This document shows positions 5,150-6,349 of a DNA stretch of 6,349 bases, piece after piece. The position numbers and the translations under genes were made by a program. Below the pieces are notes generated by a model. The model searched no databases. It saw only the letters and a program-made list of their open reading frames with translations, and was not told the origin of the DNA. Source of the DNA: Gammaproteobacteria bacterium (GTDB taxonomy: Bacteria; Pseudomonadota; Gammaproteobacteria; Thiomicrospirales; Thiomicrospiraceae); NCBI GenBank assembly GCA_013153955.1, contig JAADDM010000063.1, forward strand, positions 1 to 6,349, read 5' to 3'. The stretch's first letter is position 1. Each line of letters starts with the position of its first letter.

Positions 5150-6349
5150 TGGTTTTGTTCTCTTTAAGTTCAGGGCGAGTAAGCCTTACCATCTCGATCG
5201 CGCTGTTTGAGACTTCTGTTACCTCTAATACATGTTCATTAACCTTGATGCAGGTGCCAACGGCAGGTAACGTTTCAAGCTCTTCCTGAATTAATCCATT
5301 GAGGGTTTTTGGACCATTGGTTGGCAGGGTTAATTTGTACTCTTTGTTTAGATCGCGAATAAACTCTCCAGCATCAATCGACATACTGCCATCTTCATTC
5401 AGTTGAACTGACTCCTCTTCGGGCTTAGCTTTTGCATCAGTTGAGAGCTTACCAACAATCTCTTCAAGAAGGTCTTCCATAGTCAGTAGGCCTTGAATAT
5501 CGCCATACTCATCTACAATCAGCGCCATTCGGCGTTTGTTCTCATTAAACTTTTTTAATTGTGTGTTTAAAGAGGTCACTTCGGGGATAAAGTAGGCAGG
5601 GCGGGTAATCTTTACAATATCTTTAAGCGTGATATCGTCCTGCATTAATAGAGGTAGTGCGCGGCGTAGGTTCAGTATGCCAATTAAGTCCTCATCCAGA
5701 GAGTCTCTAAAGACAGGGATTCGGGTGTAAGGCGATTTTTGGATGGCTTTTAAAATATCTTCAATCGGCATAGAGAGGTCAACCGCGTAGACATCCTGTT
5801 TAGGAATCATCACGTCTTCTACGGTCACGGTTTCAAGCTGTAATACACTTGAAAGCATCGCTCGATAGTTCTCTGGAAGCTGGCTGGTGGCTTCATCAAT
5901 CAGGGTTTGTAACTCTTCATGGGAGAGCGAGTGGTTATCATTCTCAGCTTTAACGTTGACGTTAAAAAGCTTTAAAAAACCATTGGCAAAGAAGTTAACA
6001 AACCAAACAATGGGCGACAAAATTTTCAGTAGAGGCGTCAGTATATAAGCCGCAGGGTAAGCAATTTTCTCAGGGTAGACGGCAGCCAATGTTTTAGGCG
6101 CAACCTCTGCAAAAATAAGCACCACCAAGGTTAATAGACCTGCGGCGAGAGCAATTCCTGCTTCGCCCATTAGCTTCATGGCAATGATGGTTGCAATGGA
6201 AGAGGCAAAGATATTTACAAAGTTATTGCCGAGCAGAATAACGCCTAGAAGACGGTCTGGTGTCTCTAATAACTGTTGAGCTTTAAGGGCGCCTTTGTGT
6301 CCAGATTTAGCCTGATGTTTGAGTCGATAGCGGTTAAGCGCCATCATGC
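5142..6349 (-). CDS. corB: CNNM/CorB (HlyC/CorC) family transporter with CBS pair, N-terminus outside window
   Basis: Inner-membrane protein of the CNNM/CorB family, whose members have been linked to Mg2+ (and Co2+) transport. The visible 401 residues start at MMALNRYRLKHQAK; in YfjD/CorB the same segment follows an SGSETG motif about 28 residues from the N-terminus, and the base pair left before this ATG fits a Gly codon, so the ATG here is internal and one membrane helix is missing. Counting from that Met: CNNM (DUF21) membrane part with likely helices at about 35-56, 62-80 and 96-118 and the conserved FAEVAPKT (79-86); CBS 1 about 172-232 (VEDVMIPKQDV, then YTRIPVFRDSLD); CBS 2 about 240-298 (MALIVDEYGDIQGLLTMED), where adenine nucleotide would bind; and a CorC_HlyC domain about 312-392 (NEDGSMSIDAG and GPKTLNGLIQEELETLP). 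It is the upstream member of a two-gene unit with the phosphatase. The family is certain; transport of Mg2+ is inferred from homologues. Confidence 0.93.
   Translation of the reverse strand, partial: MMALNRYRLKHQAKSGHKGALKAQQLLETPDRLLGVILLGNNFVNIFASSIATIIAMKLMGEAGIALAAGLLTLVVLIFAEVAPKTLAAVYPEKIAYPAAYILTPLLKILSPIVWFVNFFANGFLKLFNVNVKAENDNHSLSHEELQTLIDEATSQLPENYRAMLSSVLQLETVTVEDVMIPKQDVYAVDLSMPIEDILKAIQKSPYTRIPVFRDSLDEDLIGILNLRRALPLLMQDDITLKDIVKITRPAYFIPEVTSLNTQLKKFNENKRRMALIVDEYGDIQGLLTMEDLLEEIVGKLSTDAKAKPEEESVQLNEDGSMSIDAGEFIRDLNKEYKLTLPTNGPKTLNGLIQEELETLPAVGTCIKVNEHVLEVTEVSNSAIEMVRLTRPELKENKTND

Noticed and set aside
6342..6347. Double ATG at the right edge as the true start of the CNNM/CorB gene
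   Set aside because: Homologues have about 28 more residues, including an SGSETG motif and a first membrane helix, before this Met-Met; the gene is cut by the window edge.

Overview
This window looks like ordinary chromosomal DNA from a gram-negative, low-to-moderate GC bacterium, most likely a gammaproteobacterium. The pointers are an outer-membrane FadL-family porin, a RadA C-terminus of the proteobacterial type, and a CNNM/CorB-type transporter whose visible N-terminus closely resembles enterobacterial YfjD/CorB. Genus-level placement cannot be made from the sequence alone. No insertion sequence, phage gene, CRISPR array, tRNA or rRNA was seen.

Layout, left to right. (1) 1-254, plus strand: the last 83 codons of radA (DNA recombination/repair), cut by the window edge. 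(2) 255-414: intergenic region with a consensus-like -10 box (376-381) and a good ribosome binding site serving the next gene. (3) 415-1692, plus strand: a complete FadL/OmpP1-family outer-membrane transporter with signal peptide, followed by a small hairpin and then a strong intrinsic terminator (1744-1783). (4) 1784-1944: leader of the next gene, holding three copies of a 9-base word, AAGTGATAA, two direct and one inverted; the last two form a perfect 14-bp hairpin. (5) 1945-4239, plus strand: a 764-residue hybrid sensor histidine kinase without membrane segments (degenerate PAS, PAS, PAS, HisKA, HATPase, receiver). (6) 4240-4336: convergent intergenic region with an 18-bp, apparently bidirectional terminator. 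(7) 4337-5149, minus strand: an inositol-monophosphatase-family phosphatase, whose start overlaps by 8 bp the end of (8) 5142-6349, minus strand: a CNNM/CorB (HlyC/CorC family) transporter whose N-terminus is off the right edge.

Functional picture. The radA tail, the porin and the kinase look like separate transcription units, since a promoter and/or terminator can be seen between them. The two minus-strand genes form a translationally coupled pair that may link a proposed Mg2+ transporter with an Mg2+-dependent phosphatase. The kinase has no response regulator with an output domain, and no Hpt protein, beside it in the window, so its partner must be encoded elsewhere. The least explained signal is the AAGTGATAA repeat/hairpin cluster just upstream of the kinase; I see no convincing evidence of a wholly new system.
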